A stretch of DNA of 64,000 nucleotides from an uncultured Collinsella sp. (GTDB lineage: Bacteria > Actinomycetota > Coriobacteriia > Coriobacteriales > Coriobacteriaceae). The notes under the pieces were generated by a model, which saw only the letters and a list, made by a program, of their open reading frames with translations, was not told where the DNA came from and did no database searches. This document shows positions 44,239-53,307 of this stretch, in pieces. The translations under genes and the position numbers were made by a program. Within the stretch, counting starts at the first letter, position 1. Every line of letters begins with the position of its first letter. The stretch covers positions 134,974-198,973 of the forward strand of contig CALKKS010000008.1 of the NCBI GenBank assembly GCA_937995345.1, given 5' to 3'.

Positions 44239-44377
44239 TTCCGATACACTCCAAGCACAGCCTGATTGCCTTGGCCAGCACGGCATCTGCCTCGCCGCGC
44301 ATAACGCCAAAGCACACCATGGCTACCCCAACGATCAGCAAAGCCACCTGCGCCACAGGCTTAATCGCTTTGAACAA
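44231..44377 (-). CDS. Small CD1871A-type CXXC-motif membrane peptide
   Basis: 48 residues, TTG start at 44377 preceded by AAAGGAG with 8-base spacing. One hydrophobic helix (about residues 8-26) and a C-terminal 'RLCLECIGIG' match the CD1871A family of CXXC-containing peptides, which are regularly encoded just before NapH-like ferredoxin genes. The TTG start of the ferredoxin overlaps its stop, so the two are translationally coupled. It is short and easily missed by gene finders. Confidence 0.75.
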   Translation of the reverse strand: MFKAIKPVAQVALLIVGVAMVCFGVMRGEADAVLAKAIRLCLECIGIG

Positions 44378-44466
44378 TCTGACCACTCCTTTCGTTTCGC
44401 GACCCATTGGACCATACCGACTATAAAATCCGTGTTAAGCGTGAATGACTATGCAAGGAGAACGTT

Positions 44467-45141
44467 ATGCGCATCTTGGTCGTCGAGGACGAGCGGGCGC
44501 TGTGCGATGCGATCGCACGCAGCCTGCGCAACTTGGCCTATAGCGTCGACTGCTGCTACGACGGGCGACAGGCCCTCGATCTGCTCGATGTCGAGACCTT
44601 TGATCTTGTCGTGCTCGACCTCAATCTCCCCCATGTCGACGGCATGACCGTGCTCAGACAACTCAGAATTACCGATTGCGAGACCAAGGTGCTCGTGCTG
44701 TCGGCCCGCGGCGAGGTCGCCGACAAGGTAGCGGGACTCGATGCGGGCGCCAACGACTACCTCACCAAGCCGTTCCATCTTGACGAGCTGGCAGCACGTA
44801 TCCGCAGCCTCACGCTCAGGCGCTTTACGCAAAGCGATGTTGTCCTGACCTGCGGATCGCTGAGCTTTGACACCAAGGCGCGCGTCGCCTCAGTGGGCGA
44901 CGAGGCCTTATCCCTCACACGCAAGGAGACCGGCATCTTGGAATACCTGATGCTCAACCAGGGGCGACCGGTAAGCCAGGAGGAGCTCATCGACCACGTA
45001 TGGGATACCAGTGTCAACAGTTTTAGCAACGCGACCCGCGTGCACATCTCGTCACTGCGCAAAAAGTTGCGCGGCGCGTTGGGACATGACCCCATCCGCA
45101 ACCGAATCGGCGAGGGCTACGTTATGGAGGACGGCGAATGA
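44467..45141 (+). CDS. OmpR-family response regulator
   Basis: 224 residues. Receiver domain with acidic 'VVEDERALC', phosphoacceptor Asp in 'FDLVVLDLNLPHVDG' (about residue 51), 'LSARGE' and Lys in 'YLTKPFHLDE'. The C-terminal winged helix ends in 'NATRVHISSLRKKLRG'. It overlaps its kinase gene by four bases and is divergent from the redox operon across 89 bases, which is therefore the likely target, together with its own promoter. Confidence 0.95.
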   Translation: MRILVVEDERALCDAIARSLRNLAYSVDCCYDGRQALDLLDVETFDLVVLDLNLPHVDGMTVLRQLRITDCETKVLVLSARGEVADKVAGLDAGANDYLTKPFHLDELAARIRSLTLRRFTQSDVVLTCGSLSFDTKARVASVGDEALSLTRKETGILEYLMLNQGRPVSQEELIDHVWDTSVNSFSNATRVHISSLRKKLRGALGHDPIRNRIGEGYVMEDGE

Positions 45142-46313
45142 AGCGACTGTCCCTGCAATGGCGCATCACGTTGATGACAGCTCTGCTGATATGTTTGACC
45201 TGCGTACTTATTAATTGCCTGGTTGGCTACTCCGGCATGCGCTACATGGACTCAATCGGTACTGAAATGTCGGAGCATAGCAAGGCGGAGGCGGCCTCGC
45301 CCAACTCGTTCGACCCGACGAGCAAGGAGCTCGACGACGATCTGACCATCGTCGTGAGCGACGCCCAAGAATCGTTTGGTGCGACGAGCTGGTACATAAC
45401 CACAGCGGTGACGCTACTCGGTGGCGTGCTGGCCTACTTTGTGAGCGGGCATGCGTTGCAGCCGCTGCGTACCTTTGCAGCGCAAGTCGAGAGCGTGCGG
45501 CCCGACAACCTCGCCGACACAAAGATCAGCGAAGATGTGCCCTCTGAGCTTAGGCGTTGCAGCGCGTCGTTTAACGACATGATTGCCCGCCTTGACGAAG
45601 GTTTTTCTGCACAAAAACAGTTTACGGGCAATGCGGCGCACGAGCTGCGCACGCCGCTTGCGCTCATGCAAGCTCAGGTTGAGCTGTTTTGCGCCGAGCA
45701 CCCCGACGCCGACGCCGATACAGCGAGCCTGCTCAGCCTGCTGCAGGAGCAGACCGATCGAATGACGCGCATGACAAAGACCCTGCTCGAGATGAGCGAG
45801 CTGCGCAGCGTCCCCTGCAACGATGCGATTGACCTGGCGCCGATGATCGAAGAAGTGCTCACCGACCTGGCGCCCCTTGCCGAGCAAAAGGGCATCGCGC
45901 TCGCAAGCGAGGGCGACGCGCAAACGACCGGCAGCGACACGCTGATCTACCGGCTGCTGTTCAACTTGGCTGAAAACGCCATTCGCTACAGCGCGCTCGG
46001 CTCGACCGTGCGAATCAGCGCCCACGTCAAGGGCGACCGCGTGCTGCTACGCGTGCACGACCAGGGGCCGGGCATTCCCGAGCAATACCAGACGAGCATT
46101 TTTCAGCCCTTCTTTCGCGTCGACAAATCGCGTAGCAGGTCATATGGCGGCGTGGGACTGGGACTTGCGCTGGTCTGGGAGATCGCCGCACTCCACGGCG
46201 GCTCCATCGAGGTCGAAGAGAGCTCGGAGCGCGGAACGACCATGCTCGTGACTCTTCCCGCGCATAACATCGAAGATGTGACAAAGGAACTGCCCCTTTG
46301 TCACATCTGTTAG
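45138..46313 (+). CDS. Membrane sensor histidine kinase with palindrome-derived C-terminus
   Basis: 391 residues. Transmembrane helices at about 10-30 and 88-108 flank a small extracytoplasmic loop. A HAMP-like segment, HisKA ('AAHELRTPLALMQA', about 171-184) and HATPase_c ('NLAENAIRYS', 'DQGPGIPE', 'GGVGLGLALV') follow. It pairs with the upstream OmpR regulator. The last ~13 residues ('EDVTKELPLCHIC') are encoded by a GTGACA palindrome (46275-46307) that appears elsewhere only between genes. It therefore seems to have inserted at or before the original stop and lengthened the protein. Confidence 0.94.
   Translation: MKRLSLQWRITLMTALLICLTCVLINCLVGYSGMRYMDSIGTEMSEHSKAEAASPNSFDPTSKELDDDLTIVVSDAQESFGATSWYITTAVTLLGGVLAYFVSGHALQPLRTFAAQVESVRPDNLADTKISEDVPSELRRCSASFNDMIARLDEGFSAQKQFTGNAAHELRTPLALMQAQVELFCAEHPDADADTASLLSLLQEQTDRMTRMTKTLLEMSELRSVPCNDAIDLAPMIEEVLTDLAPLAEQKGIALASEGDAQTTGSDTLIYRLLFNLAENAIRYSALGSTVRISAHVKGDRVLLRVHDQGPGIPEQYQTSIFQPFFRVDKSRSRSYGGVGLGLALVWEIAALHGGSIEVEESSERGTTMLVTLPAHNIEDVTKELPLCHIC
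46275..46307. repeat. GTGACA-family palindrome inside the 3' end of the kinase gene
   Basis: Perfect arms GATGTGACAAAGG and CCTTTGTCACATC around AACTGCC. It is the cleanest copy in the window and the only one read through as protein. Confidence 0.85.
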
Positions 46314-46364
46314 TTCGCAGGATACGCGAGGCCCAAGATGCACGAAATTGGGCGAAGCGCCAGC

Positions 46365-46398
46365 AAAAAGCCCCCGCTTCCAAGCGGAAACGGGGGCT
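46365..46398 (-). terminator. Terminator of the GMP synthase gene
   Basis: Arms AGCCCCCG and CGGGGGCT with an inner CGCTT/AAGCG pairing; on the minus strand a TTTTT run follows. It lies 12 bases after the guaA stop. Confidence 0.88.
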
Positions 46399-46410
46399 AG
46401 GTGAGTTAGC

Positions 46411-47391
46411 TTACTCCCACTCGACCGTGCCGACGGGCTTCGGCGTGAGGTCGTAGCAAACGCGGCAAATACCGGGGACCTCGGCGGTCACGCGAGCGGT
46501 AATGCGCTTGAGCAGCGCCCAATCGAGCTCGGGCACCTCGGCGGTCATGACGTCGACGGTGTTGATGCAGCGAATGATGCAGGGCCAGTCGTAGGCACGC
46601 TTGCCTTCGCGCACGCCGGTAGCACGGAAGTCGGGCACCACGGCGAAGTACTGCCAGATGGTCAGACCGGCGTTGTCAATCTCCTCGCGCACGATGGCGT
46701 CGGCTTCGCGCAGCGCCTCAAGACGGTCGCGGGTGATGGCACCAAGGCAGCGGACACCCAGGCCGGGACCGGGGAACGGTTGGCGCTCAACCATGTTCTC
46801 GGGCAGGCCGAGCTCACGACCCACGACGCGGACCTCGTCCTTGTACAGCAGTTTGACGGGCTCGCAGAGCTCAAACTGTAGGTCCTCGGGCAGACCGCCC
46901 ACGTTGTGGTGAGCCTTCACGCCGTCTTGGGACTCAAGAATGTCGGGGTAGATGGTGCCCTGGGCGAGGAAACTGACCTCGTCGCCAACCTTGCGGGCCT
47001 CCTCCTCGAACACGCGAATGAACTCGGCGCCGATAATCTTGCGCTTGGCCTCGGGCTCCTCAACGTCCACGAGCTTGTCTAGGAAGCGATCGGAAGCGTC
47101 CACGTAGACCAGGTTGGCGTCCATCTGGTTCTTAAAGACGTCGACAACCTGCTCGCTCTCGCCCTTGCGCATGAGGCCGTGGTTCACATGCACGCAAATG
47201 AGCTGCTTGCCGATTGCCTTGATGAGCAACGCCGCGACAACTGAGCTGTCAACGCCGCCGGAAAGGGCCAGCAGGACCTTCTTGTCACCGATCTGCTCAC
47301 GGATTGCGGTGACCTGCTCGTCGATGAACGCCTGGGCAAGTTCGGGAGTGGTGATACGCACCATGTCGTCGGGACGCTTGTTGGGATCCAT
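46411..47391 (-). CDS. guaA: GMP synthase ATP-pyrophosphatase subunit without glutaminase domain
   Basis: 326 residues, GGAG 6 bases before the ATG. The PP-loop 'LALSGGVDSSV' is near residues 41-51, and 'GTIYPDILES', 'VGGLPEDLQFELCEPVK' and 'RQPFPGPGLGVRCLG' follow. The C-terminal dimerisation part ends in 'GTVEWE', as usual. Classical bacterial GuaA has about 200 more residues at the N-terminus, forming the glutamine amidotransferase; none is present here and there is no frame for it upstream. The enzyme amidates XMP to GMP. It must obtain ammonia from a separate GATase subunit, as in archaeal GuaAA/GuaAB, or use free ammonia. It is a single gene with its own promoter and terminator. Confidence 0.93.
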   Translation of the reverse strand: MDPNKRPDDMVRITTPELAQAFIDEQVTAIREQIGDKKVLLALSGGVDSSVVAALLIKAIGKQLICVHVNHGLMRKGESEQVVDVFKNQMDANLVYVDASDRFLDKLVDVEEPEAKRKIIGAEFIRVFEEEARKVGDEVSFLAQGTIYPDILESQDGVKAHHNVGGLPEDLQFELCEPVKLLYKDEVRVVGRELGLPENMVERQPFPGPGLGVRCLGAITRDRLEALREADAIVREEIDNAGLTIWQYFAVVPDFRATGVREGKRAYDWPCIIRCINTVDVMTAEVPELDWALLKRITARVTAEVPGICRVCYDLTPKPVGTVEWE

Positions 47392-47689
47392 GCAGAGCTC
47401 CTTTTCGGTTCGATGGAAATGCGTTGCGCATATGCAAACGCACCGTCATATGACCTCATTATATGCAGAACGAGGCCCATTTCCCATCGCTCCCATGGAG
47501 CTTTTTGCAGGGGCGGTAGTTTTTCTATATCCCAAGGTCAGCTAGGCTTCGATAACCACCTCAGGGGCAGGGCCGCCAAACTTGTCGTTTATACGCTCGG
47601 CGCACTCGTACGCAATATTCGCTAACATCCAGCTTTCAAATGACGGGGTACAATGGCTGCTATCGTTGTCAGCTGATGGGAGATGGAAG

Positions 47690-48694
47690 ATGGACTGCAA
47701 TAGCTACCCACGCGTTCCCATGCCGTTGATGTGTACCGCTTTTGTGCCGGGGCAGATTGACGCCGCGGTTGCAGGCATTTCCGATCCCGACTCGCGCGCT
47801 ATTGCCACGGCAGAAGCGCTGTACTTTCGCGGACAGGCCGCCCTCGCTGCCGAGACGACACGCCCCTATCTTGACGCCACCGATCCCGTACTTCGCTATT
47901 CTGCATGCTTCATCTGCGGATATGCCAGTCTGTCGCTCAACCGCATCGCCGACGCCCGCCGTTGCCTTGCGGGCATCCTCGATGCGCCAACTGACGAGGA
48001 ATCGCCTGCCGTTCACGCCATGCACATTCTGTTCGCCTCGGCCGCAAGCGTCCTGCTGCACCTGCCTTCCCCGTATTCTGCCGAAGAGTTTTATCCGCTT
48101 GCGTCGCATCTGCCCGAAGGCCTGCGCCTGTTCGCCAGTTACGTGATGGCGCATGCCCTGTATCTGCGCGGTGAATACGGCCGCAGCCTGGGCATGGCGG
48201 AAAACGCCCTGATCATGAAACAAGGAAGCTATCCCATATCGGAGCTGTTCCTGCACCTGGTAGCTTCCATGGCCTGTATGAGCCTCAAAGACGTCGACGC
48301 CGCAAAGGCGCATTTCGAAACCGCTTGGAGCACAGCGCGTCCCGATGGCCTTATCGAGCTTATCGGCGAGCACCATGGCCTTTTGCAGGGACTTATCGAG
48401 GCATGCCTAAAACAGCAATACCCTGACGATTTCGCACGCATCATCGAGATCACGTACCGCTTTAGCTACGGCTGGCGACGCATCCACAACCCCGATTCGG
48501 GTGAGGACGTGGCCGATGACCTCACCACCACGGAGTTCACCATGGCGATGCTCGCCTGTCGCGGATGGACCAACGCCGAAATCGCACACCATATGGGCGT
48601 ATCACCGGGCACCGTTAAAAACCGCCTGTCCGGCGTGTATGCAAAACTTGGCATCGGAACTCGTGCCGAGCTGGTCGCGCATATGCTGCGCTAG
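47690..48694 (+). CDS. LuxR-type regulator with helical-repeat N-terminus
   Basis: 334 residues from the ATG at 47690, GGGAG upstream; the frame extends 36 codons up without a site. The first ~260 residues are helical, with TPR-like pairs ('AEALYFRGQAALAAETTRPYL' region). The C-terminal 55 residues are a LuxR/GerE helix-turn-helix ('LACRGWTNAEIAHHMGVSPGTVKNRLSGVYAKLG' region). There is no receiver domain or ATPase. It lies 156 bases upstream of the giant surface-protein gene on the same strand and may regulate it. Confidence 0.88.
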   Translation: MDCNSYPRVPMPLMCTAFVPGQIDAAVAGISDPDSRAIATAEALYFRGQAALAAETTRPYLDATDPVLRYSACFICGYASLSLNRIADARRCLAGILDAPTDEESPAVHAMHILFASAASVLLHLPSPYSAEEFYPLASHLPEGLRLFASYVMAHALYLRGEYGRSLGMAENALIMKQGSYPISELFLHLVASMACMSLKDVDAAKAHFETAWSTARPDGLIELIGEHHGLLQGLIEACLKQQYPDDFARIIEITYRFSYGWRRIHNPDSGEDVADDLTTTEFTMAMLACRGWTNAEIAHHMGVSPGTVKNRLSGVYAKLGIGTRAELVAHMLR

Positions 48695-48850
48695 CGAACC
48701 GCCCGCCAACACGCCACACGCGCCCCAAGCACTCCCGCGCTTCAGTATTCGCATTTGGACATTTTGGCCCTCGAACGGCACTACCGCCGCAGGGCTCTTT
48801 CTCGCAAAATTTGAGTATTTCCACCGATATTTGCGGGATGGGAGCCCAAG

Positions 48851-51800
48851 ATGCTTGATCGCCGTTCGTTACTTGTTGCCGGAGCGTCCTCGCTGGCGAG
48901 CATTATGTTGCCGCGCGTGCCGGGCACCTCAAACGTCTTCATACTGCCGTTCGCGCCCACCGAAGTCTATGCCGACGAAGAAGACCCCTTCAAGGTCCTC
49001 GTGCTCTCGCGCACCATGTTCGGCGTGGTTGTGGTCGACGTCGCCAACAAGATGAACCCTATCGCGGGTGCTCAGGTCACGCTGACGTCGCGCTATGCCG
49101 CAGGCAAACAGCTCACCGCCACAACCGATGACGAGGGTACAGCTATCTTTGAGGTTGCCCCGCTTTCAGAAGGCTACGTGGACGAGGCGACGCTCCTTGA
49201 CGCGTACGACTTCAACGGCGGCATCTCCATCAGCATGCCAGGCTACCGCGATGTCGAGATTCCCCTTGCGCGTATCCAGGGCGGTACCGCCATTACCGCG
49301 CCCACGCGTCCGCTCTCCGACGGGGAGCTGTACTTTCGCCAGCTTACGTTCGACGAATGGGACATCCAGTACGCCGACGCCACATTCATGGCGATGCCCA
49401 AAGACGATGCAGCGAATGCGCAGTCCGACACGCATGCTTTTACCGTACAGGCCCATCTACCGCAGGGTGGGCAGGCAACGCTGCACATCAACAAGGTAAT
49501 GCCCGCCGTGGGCAGCTCGCCCGAAACCGTCACGCAGATTGGCCAGGTCAAGGCCAGTGCAACGGGTGCAGATAATCTGGCGATGTTCACGCTCGAAGAC
49601 AAGTTCCTCGATGCGGCGTCGGGCCTTTTGGAAGAAGGATGCAAACTTCGCTTTGTGCTCGACTACCAGGGCAAAACCTACACGCTCTCCTCCCCCATGG
49701 CCGTTGCCACCGCGCCGGCCTCAAAGGCAGAATCGGGCTCAACGACCATCATCCCCACCACCATGGACCAAGAGATCACTCCGTTTGATTTCCCCGCGGC
49801 GTTCCCCGGTATCGGCGGCAACAAGTTTACCTGCTGGATGCCCACGTTTCCGATCCTCTTCGACTTTTCGTTTGCCGGGTATGTGCTGTTTGGCGGAGGA
49901 TACAAACCGGTCAGTTACATGAACGATTCGGGCAACCCTGATCCGGAATACTGGAAGAAGTCGCCGCGCGAGTCGGGTGCCAAGCAGGCAAACCGCTACC
50001 TCGACGAGATGGAGGGGAAGTGGAACCAATACAAGAGCATGAGCGCCGGCTCGGGCACCGATCCAAGAAACACCAAGCTCCTTCGGCACCATTGCACGCT
50101 GCTATTCACGATGGATATCGCAACACAGGTGTACGGATCGCTCGCCTACGACTGGGTTGGCAAAACTTGGGGCAACAACAACGATCCGGCGTACGGCAAT
50201 ATTAAGGCTCTCTTCCAAGTAAAAACCGACCTCAACTGGACCGAGCAGTTCACCTTGGGCCCGGTGCCGTTTTTCCTAAACGTCAATCCTTGGGTGTTGG
50301 CAAAGCTGGCGCTCGCGGTAGGCGCCCACACACACGGCAGCGGCGCGGCGTTCTTCAAAAACATTTCGCTCGACTATTCCAATACGTCGGGATCATTCAC
50401 CATCCAGATCGGGCTTGCCGTCACCTTTGGAGCCGGCGTTGCAGGCGTCGCTTCGTCCGCCGTGCGCGGTGCCGCGTCTCTCACGTTGTTCATCGGCTAC
50501 GAGAAGGCAGACGGCCACCAGCTTCCGCGCCTGCGCGTGGGTGCCGACGTCGATGTCGACGTGATACTCCAGTTTGTCATGTTCAAGTGGACCACCAAGG
50601 CCTGGTCGGGGTCGTGGCCCACACTTCTCGATTCGTGGAACATGTCGGTCAACAACGGCGACCAGTATGTGCTCCAGCGCTCAGAGCTGGCACTGGACGG
50701 AGACACGCCATATACGCTGGATGCCTGCTTTGGCGCGGCTGGCAATGCCGAGTCGAGCGGCGTAGCGCAGTTTATCGCGTCGGCCACCATCGTCACCAAT
50801 GCCGAGCTGCTCGCATGCGCCGAAGTTGCAGCCACCGCCGTAAACGCCGCGCCGGTCGTGCGCGATTGGGACCGGGCGGTCACGCGTATTGAACTCGAGG
50901 CAGACGCGGAGAGCGACGACACGGGGCAGGTCGAGCATTTCGTCCACGCCCTGATGGAAGATGACGAAAACGCCGCACCGATGTATGAGTATACCTACAT
51001 CGGGCAGGCGACGAACGCCGTTGCGGACTCGAACGCCAATTCTGCCGGCGTGTCGGAGGACGAGAGAGGCGGCATAAAGCCCTCGAGCGACAAGGTGCTC
51101 TTCACCGGCGTGCTCAGCGAGGCTCGCATGAAGTTTGCGGAGATCGCCGGCGTGGAATGTCTGTTCCGCATCGCTTCGGTTCGCTACGGCGAGGATGGCC
51201 GTTCGCGTCTGGTGGTACACACGAAGGCAAACGGCGCGTGGTCCGCACCTATACCGGTCGACTTCCCCCTTGGGTTTGGCGAGGGCGACGTGGAACGCAA
51301 CGGCATATTCGATTACGACTTCGACGTAATTGAATACACAGACGGCGCGGGGCGCACGGACGCCTACGTGCTGCTGGTCTCGGGAGAGCGCCCCGAAGGC
51401 GACGCAACCCGGTTCGATACGGCAAGCACAGCCGGCATACTGTCCGTTGTGCGCCTGCGCATCAGTAATAGCGAAGTTCGCGTGATATCGCACACGTCGT
51501 GGCGTAGCATCTCGCGCGGCCGCCTGCAAGAGGATGGTTACCATTGCCTACAGTGTCCGCGCATCACAGTAGGCAAGACGCTTGTCGACGGACGTCTGTC
51601 GGGCGCCTATCTCCATCGCCGCGGAGCCTCCGCCGAAAAGGCCTTGGGCACCGAGGCAGAAGTCGCGCTCGAGTGCTTTACCCTGTGGTCGGATGTGTCA
51701 GGCGACAGCCTCACGTTCCGTCAGGTCCTCCGCTTTCCGCAGGCACCGTCGAGCATCGAGCTGGGCGCGCCCGAGAACATCAACGGCAAAATGGTGGTGC

Positions 51801-53218
51801 CCGTTGCATACGAAACCGCAGACGGCTGCGGTTGCGCATCGTACGCCGTGATCGGTCAGTCTATTGCGGGCTGGGGCGTCATGTTGCCGGACGCCTCGGT
51901 GCCGCGCGTGGTGCCGTGGCCGCAGCACACGGGCTTTTTGGCCACCGTCAACGAGCAGCTGCAGCATGTTACGTGGACGCGAGGCGCATCGGCGTTTGCA
52001 ACGGCACCCGTAGGCGCAGCTGGCTGCGGCCCGGCGTCGTTTAGCGTGAGCAACAACGGCAGGTGCGTCCTATACGTCGAGAACACCGACGGCAAAGTGG
52101 GGCAAACCTACGATGAAGAGGGCGAGCCGGTGGCGGTAATGGGCAAGCATTTCCGCATCTTCGCCAGCACCCTGATAGACGATCTGTTCACGGAGCCGTT
52201 CGTGCTCTGCGAGCTGGAGCACCCCATCGATCAGATAACGACGTTTTTGACCTCCGGAGGCATGCTCTCGGCGCTTGCCACGCACATCGTGAGCGCCGAG
52301 CAGAGCAAAGCAGAACTGCACGGCATCGAAGTTCCCTTGGTGGCATGCGCCACGCCACTGGGCGCGATAGCCAACCTGGGCGCCGTGGTGCCCGGGGCGG
52401 CAAGCGAGTCGTTTACAGTAACGGTGCGAAACGACGGCAACACGCTGCTGACCGCCGGAACAGTCGATCTGTACCGAGAGGGCTCCAACCAGCCATTCTC
52501 CAGCGCATCCATCGGATTCGGCGCGAACGCACGCATGGCATCGATCTACGACCCGGAGCTTGCCGAGGACGCTTCGGCCAACGACATGGCACATGTGAAG
52601 TACACACTCGAGGCACTGGGCGAGCGCTTTGCCACGCACCCGCTGGTAGCCGACAACGGCAACGCTGTGCTGGCACCGGGCCGCACGGCACAGTTCCGCA
52701 TGAGCTTTGCCATCCCGGAGAGTTGGAGCGACGAGGTGGGCAAACGCGTCACGCTCTACGCAAAGGCGCGTGACCTGGTGGCGCTCGACCCCGTAACGCT
52801 CGAAGAGATTCGTCCGGGCGCAAACTCCGCGCTGGGCGCCGTACTGCACGAGCTCCACATTCCCGATGCGGCATGCGAACGCGCAGAGGTGCTGGTGGGC
52901 GTAAGTGGCAATGCGGATACGACGGGGCTTCACGACGCCCCGATGACCGCGGACGGCGATGGCGGCTCGAGCGGCGGCGGTTCTGGCACGGGAGGCAGCT
53001 CCGGCGGAAGCGGCTCTGGCAGCGGCAAGGACCGCGGTAACAGCAAGCGTTCTGGAAAAGCAGGCGCGCTTGCTGGAACGGGTGACAGCAACATCCCCCT
53101 GACGGCAGCCGCAGCAGCACTCGCCGCAGCCGGAGCCGGCCTCGTCGCCTACAGCGCCCGCCGCACCGCACTCGAGCGTAGCGACACCGATGAAGCCGGA
53201 ACGGATGAGTCCCGCTAA
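48851..53218 (+). CDS. Giant cell-wall-anchored surface protein with Tat-like leader and LAxTG sorting motif
   Basis: 1455 residues, GGGAG before the ATG. The leader 'MLDRRSLLVAGASSLASIM' has twin arginines and a hydrophobic core, which suggests Tat export. A carboxypeptidase-regulatory/Ig-like domain ('AGAQVTLTSRYAAGKQLTATT') lies at about 58-130. The long middle has no repeat family I can name and looks beta-rich; a hydrophobic stretch near 510-560 is notable. A CARDB-like beta domain is near 1190-1250. A Gly/Ser-rich linker (about 1365-1400) leads to 'LAGTGDSNIP', a hydrophobic helix and a charged tail. This is a sortase signal of the LAxTG type used by class E sortases. Probable surface adhesin or enzyme; function unknown. 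Confidence 0.85.
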   Translation: MLDRRSLLVAGASSLASIMLPRVPGTSNVFILPFAPTEVYADEEDPFKVLVLSRTMFGVVVVDVANKMNPIAGAQVTLTSRYAAGKQLTATTDDEGTAIFEVAPLSEGYVDEATLLDAYDFNGGISISMPGYRDVEIPLARIQGGTAITAPTRPLSDGELYFRQLTFDEWDIQYADATFMAMPKDDAANAQSDTHAFTVQAHLPQGGQATLHINKVMPAVGSSPETVTQIGQVKASATGADNLAMFTLEDKFLDAASGLLEEGCKLRFVLDYQGKTYTLSSPMAVATAPASKAESGSTTIIPTTMDQEITPFDFPAAFPGIGGNKFTCWMPTFPILFDFSFAGYVLFGGGYKPVSYMNDSGNPDPEYWKKSPRESGAKQANRYLDEMEGKWNQYKSMSAGSGTDPRNTKLLRHHCTLLFTMDIATQVYGSLAYDWVGKTWGNNNDPAYGNIKALFQVKTDLNWTEQFTLGPVPFFLNVNPWVLAKLALAVGAHTHGSGAAFFKNISLDYSNTSGSFTIQIGLAVTFGAGVAGVASSAVRGAASLTLFIGYEKADGHQLPRLRVGADVDVDVILQFVMFKWTTKAWSGSWPTLLDSWNMSVNNGDQYVLQRSELALDGDTPYTLDACFGAAGNAESSGVAQFIASATIVTNAELLACAEVAATAVNAAPVVRDWDRAVTRIELEADAESDDTGQVEHFVHALMEDDENAAPMYEYTYIGQATNAVADSNANSAGVSEDERGGIKPSSDKVLFTGVLSEARMKFAEIAGVECLFRIASVRYGEDGRSRLVVHTKANGAWSAPIPVDFPLGFGEGDVERNGIFDYDFDVIEYTDGAGRTDAYVLLVSGERPEGDATRFDTASTAGILSVVRLRISNSEVRVISHTSWRSISRGRLQEDGYHCLQCPRITVGKTLVDGRLSGAYLHRRGASAEKALGTEAEVALECFTLWSDVSGDSLTFRQVLRFPQAPSSIELGAPENINGKMVVPVAYETADGCGCASYAVIGQSIAGWGVMLPDASVPRVVPWPQHTGFLATVNEQLQHVTWTRGASAFATAPVGAAGCGPASFSVSNNGRCVLYVENTDGKVGQTYDEEGEPVAVMGKHFRIFASTLIDDLFTEPFVLCELEHPIDQITTFLTSGGMLSALATHIVSAEQSKAELHGIEVPLVACATPLGAIANLGAVVPGAASESFTVTVRNDGNTLLTAGTVDLYREGSNQPFSSASIGFGANARMASIYDPELAEDASANDMAHVKYTLEALGERFATHPLVADNGNAVLAPGRTAQFRMSFAIPESWSDEVGKRVTLYAKARDLVALDPVTLEEIRPGANSALGAVLHELHIPDAACERAEVLVGVSGNADTTGLHDAPMTADGDGGSSGGGSGTGGSSGGSGSGSGKDRGNSKRSGKAGALAGTGDSNIPLTAAAAALAAAGAGLVAYSARRTALERSDTDEAGTDESR

Positions 53219-53263
53219 CTCTCAGCGCTTTTGCGAGCGGCGTTGACCCTGTTCGTCGAGCAC

Positions 53264-53302
53264 AAAAGGGGCTGGCTCTGATATCCCAGAGCCAGCCCCT
53301 TT
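53264..53302. terminator. Bidirectional terminator
   Basis: Arms AAAGGGGCTGGCTCTG and CAGAGCCAGCCCCTTT separated by 7 bases, between the convergent surface-protein and membrane-protein genes. Confidence 0.9.
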
Positions 53303-53307
53303 GCGCA

